A stretch of DNA of 64,000 nt from Streptomyces sp. CBMA291 (GTDB lineage Bacteria; Actinomycetota; Actinomycetes; Streptomycetales; Streptomycetaceae): contig NZ_MSJP01000105.1 of assembly GCF_014596525.1 (NCBI RefSeq), forward strand, positions 1-64,000, given 5' to 3'. The notes beneath the pieces were generated by a model. The model searched no databases. It was not told where the DNA came from and saw only the letters and a list, made by a program, of their open reading frames with translations. Every line of letters begins with the position of its first letter. Position 1 is the stretch's first letter. Of the stretch, positions 63,801-64,000 are shown piece by piece. The translations under genes were made by a program, and so were the position numbers.

Positions 63801-64000
63801 CCTCTCCCTGGCGGTCCACTCGATCAACGACTGGATCGGCCGCGTCCGGGCGAGCGGCGAATTCGCCCGCTGGGTCCGCGACGCCGCAACGATGGACGAG
63901 GGGGCGGAGGAAGTACGAGCACAGGCCCGCCGCCGCTGGTCCCAGGTGCTGCGACGGAGCATGGCGTGGAGCCGTCTTGAGGAGGCCGACAGGATCCAGG
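60835..64000 (+). CDS. DinG/XPD-like Fe-S helicase (3' end outside window)
   Basis: At least 1055 residues are open from ATG 60835 (GGAGGAG upstream) to the window end. A ~240-residue N-terminal region precedes Walker A GIVGAGKST (253-257). Four Cys (343, 364, 393, 399) are spaced as in the DinG/XPD iron-sulfur domain, and motif II is VIVDEVD (451-454) instead of DEAH. Later motifs include LLMSASSWAGKSS and ILVAPLLAVERGHNIL. This is close to the helicase of pPIWI-RE islands as I recall it. It overlaps the preceding gene by 8 bp. A pPIWI gene might follow outside the window. Confidence 0.85.
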   Translation, partial: MRSLARALPRVLNELSTHAGPHVGKHLLEALCQVEIGLHLQGKLTPESPAAHAWVLFSGHEFAKARGVSHTPEHEAMLRVGRYSMWTLRRRRAWREALLHYQRFDPSLRAFDVPDPSLPATPGHPFVATGRRATYDELLKAAPPLAGRQPDVAQEGPHAFPVSRTLAVVDLPSVPPAPLVAHDVDALPPGKGEPLTFCLDDLRETAAEMDDKRYANWVGRLDDLVLSTSSGEGFVRAERFTVDRVQHLLGIVGAGKSTLRDIIAVHLVTRHAKRVTIVVTDVAEVLKLVELYGTHTNGAAAPVLGAGGKEKHAQRLHRRLAGRGEHRLLAHDDPAFAHLSTSCVLSLMRRGPADEPLAFGEAPCTRLKPPVTQPRKRVNGKPAPEWREQPVSCPYWGSCPRHHSSRELVAADIWVATHASLLDSRPPTAQNGERIQYLELACRRSDLVIVDEVDRVQIYLDQAFAPAVLLAGGAKNGFIDELNDHKTRELSVAGRTQLSDREVEIFNAALNTSTAATDRLYGMLVADHDLRTWVRTGYFSAWTLQLGLLDERYPRSADEGGPDPFRAPRQALADRLDAFRDNPFGDRPRMTVEEFGELTGLLSEVLHTGNPETTRRRVTEVMDRVFAMEPWMKAKEERYVEEHAAWEREAHRQRGKRRGKEPQPPQTPTAWHAELAKRFEFTLLLCALEPKLALISAMWPRVEAALKLGHNSMYRRPEAYGPMVPEAPMGNLLGFQFRVRGQDRGGVRSGELTFFRCSGIGRELLRAMPDLATVDGRPGAHVLLMSASSWAGKSSRYHVDVPVGVIIEPPPEAAERIGEESLMRFEFVEGDEEGTKLRLSGSSPEDRPEVLRRMTRWLGASAETATHGGPLERELRELPDGRDQILLLVGSYEEARLVADTLHNLNSRWKDKVLRLVSDDEKVDDEGDGDSSARTLRRGDVEQLAECDADILVAPLLAVERGHNILNEDEQAAIGTVYFLARPNPHPNDLSLAVHSINDWIGRVRASGEFARWVRDAATMDEGAEEVRAQARRRWSQVLRRSMAWSRLEEADRIQ

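Overview
The window is very GC-rich linear-chromosome-type DNA from a Streptomyces (or close relative). The evidence is codon use with G/C in nearly every third position, long antisense shadow frames, GTG and TTG starts, genes that appear to be transcribed leaderless, and a gene order (nadE, glnA2, glnE, malR-malEFG-aglA, amylase, pullulanase, glnII) that I recall as core Streptomyces chromosome. No rRNA, tRNA, CRISPR array or intact insertion sequence was seen.

Layout. 1-3.6 kb: 3' part of an AfsR-like BTAD/NB-ARC/TPR regulator with a repeat-built linker. 3.6-9.4 kb: a DrrAB-type ABC exporter, panB, and a DHA2 drug exporter followed by its probable TetR repressor. 9.5-19.6 kb: an EEP-family phosphoesterase, three further transporters, nadE, a CBS-pair protein, and a DUF305/DUF3105/small exported protein group. 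20.4-28.3 kb: glnA2-type glutamine synthetase-like enzyme, GNAT, secreted PIG-L deacetylase, glnE. 28.3-44.1 kb: a PAP2 phosphatase, then a complete maltodextrin/starch regulon: MalR, MalEFG importer, alpha-glucosidase, a second LacI regulator, a secreted alpha-amylase with a starch-binding module, and a 1810-residue secreted amylase-pullulanase. LacI-type half-sites recur in front of these genes. 44.2-52.3 kb: regulators, a ferredoxin-reductase-like protein with a metal-dependent hydrolase partner, a tyrosine phosphatase, a GlnRII-like winged-helix gene with a possible leader peptide in front, glnII with a GlnR-type operator, an oxidoreductase and an ArsC/Spx-like protein.

52.4-64 kb looks accessory. 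Three small genes (a hypothetical, an excisionase-like DNA-binding protein and an unrecognised protein) are followed by a 50-residue peptide gene divergent from a second SARP/NB-ARC/TPR regulator, a soluble Ser/Thr kinase, and then an overlapping gene train: a protein with two Cas4/AddB-like Fe-S nuclease modules (the first with its active site lost), a 380-residue zinc-finger protein, and a DinG/XPD-like Fe-S helicase that runs off the window. The train resembles the helicase/REase part of the pPIWI-RE (prokaryotic Argonaute-like) islands; a pPIWI gene would be expected just beyond base 64000. I regard this as the best candidate for an undescribed system: a nuclease-helicase defence cassette physically coupled to a STAND-type SARP regulator, a kinase and a small peptide.

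A second theme is short tandem repeats at the 3' ends of otherwise ordinary genes. In at least five genes the repeat array contains or abuts the stop codon.
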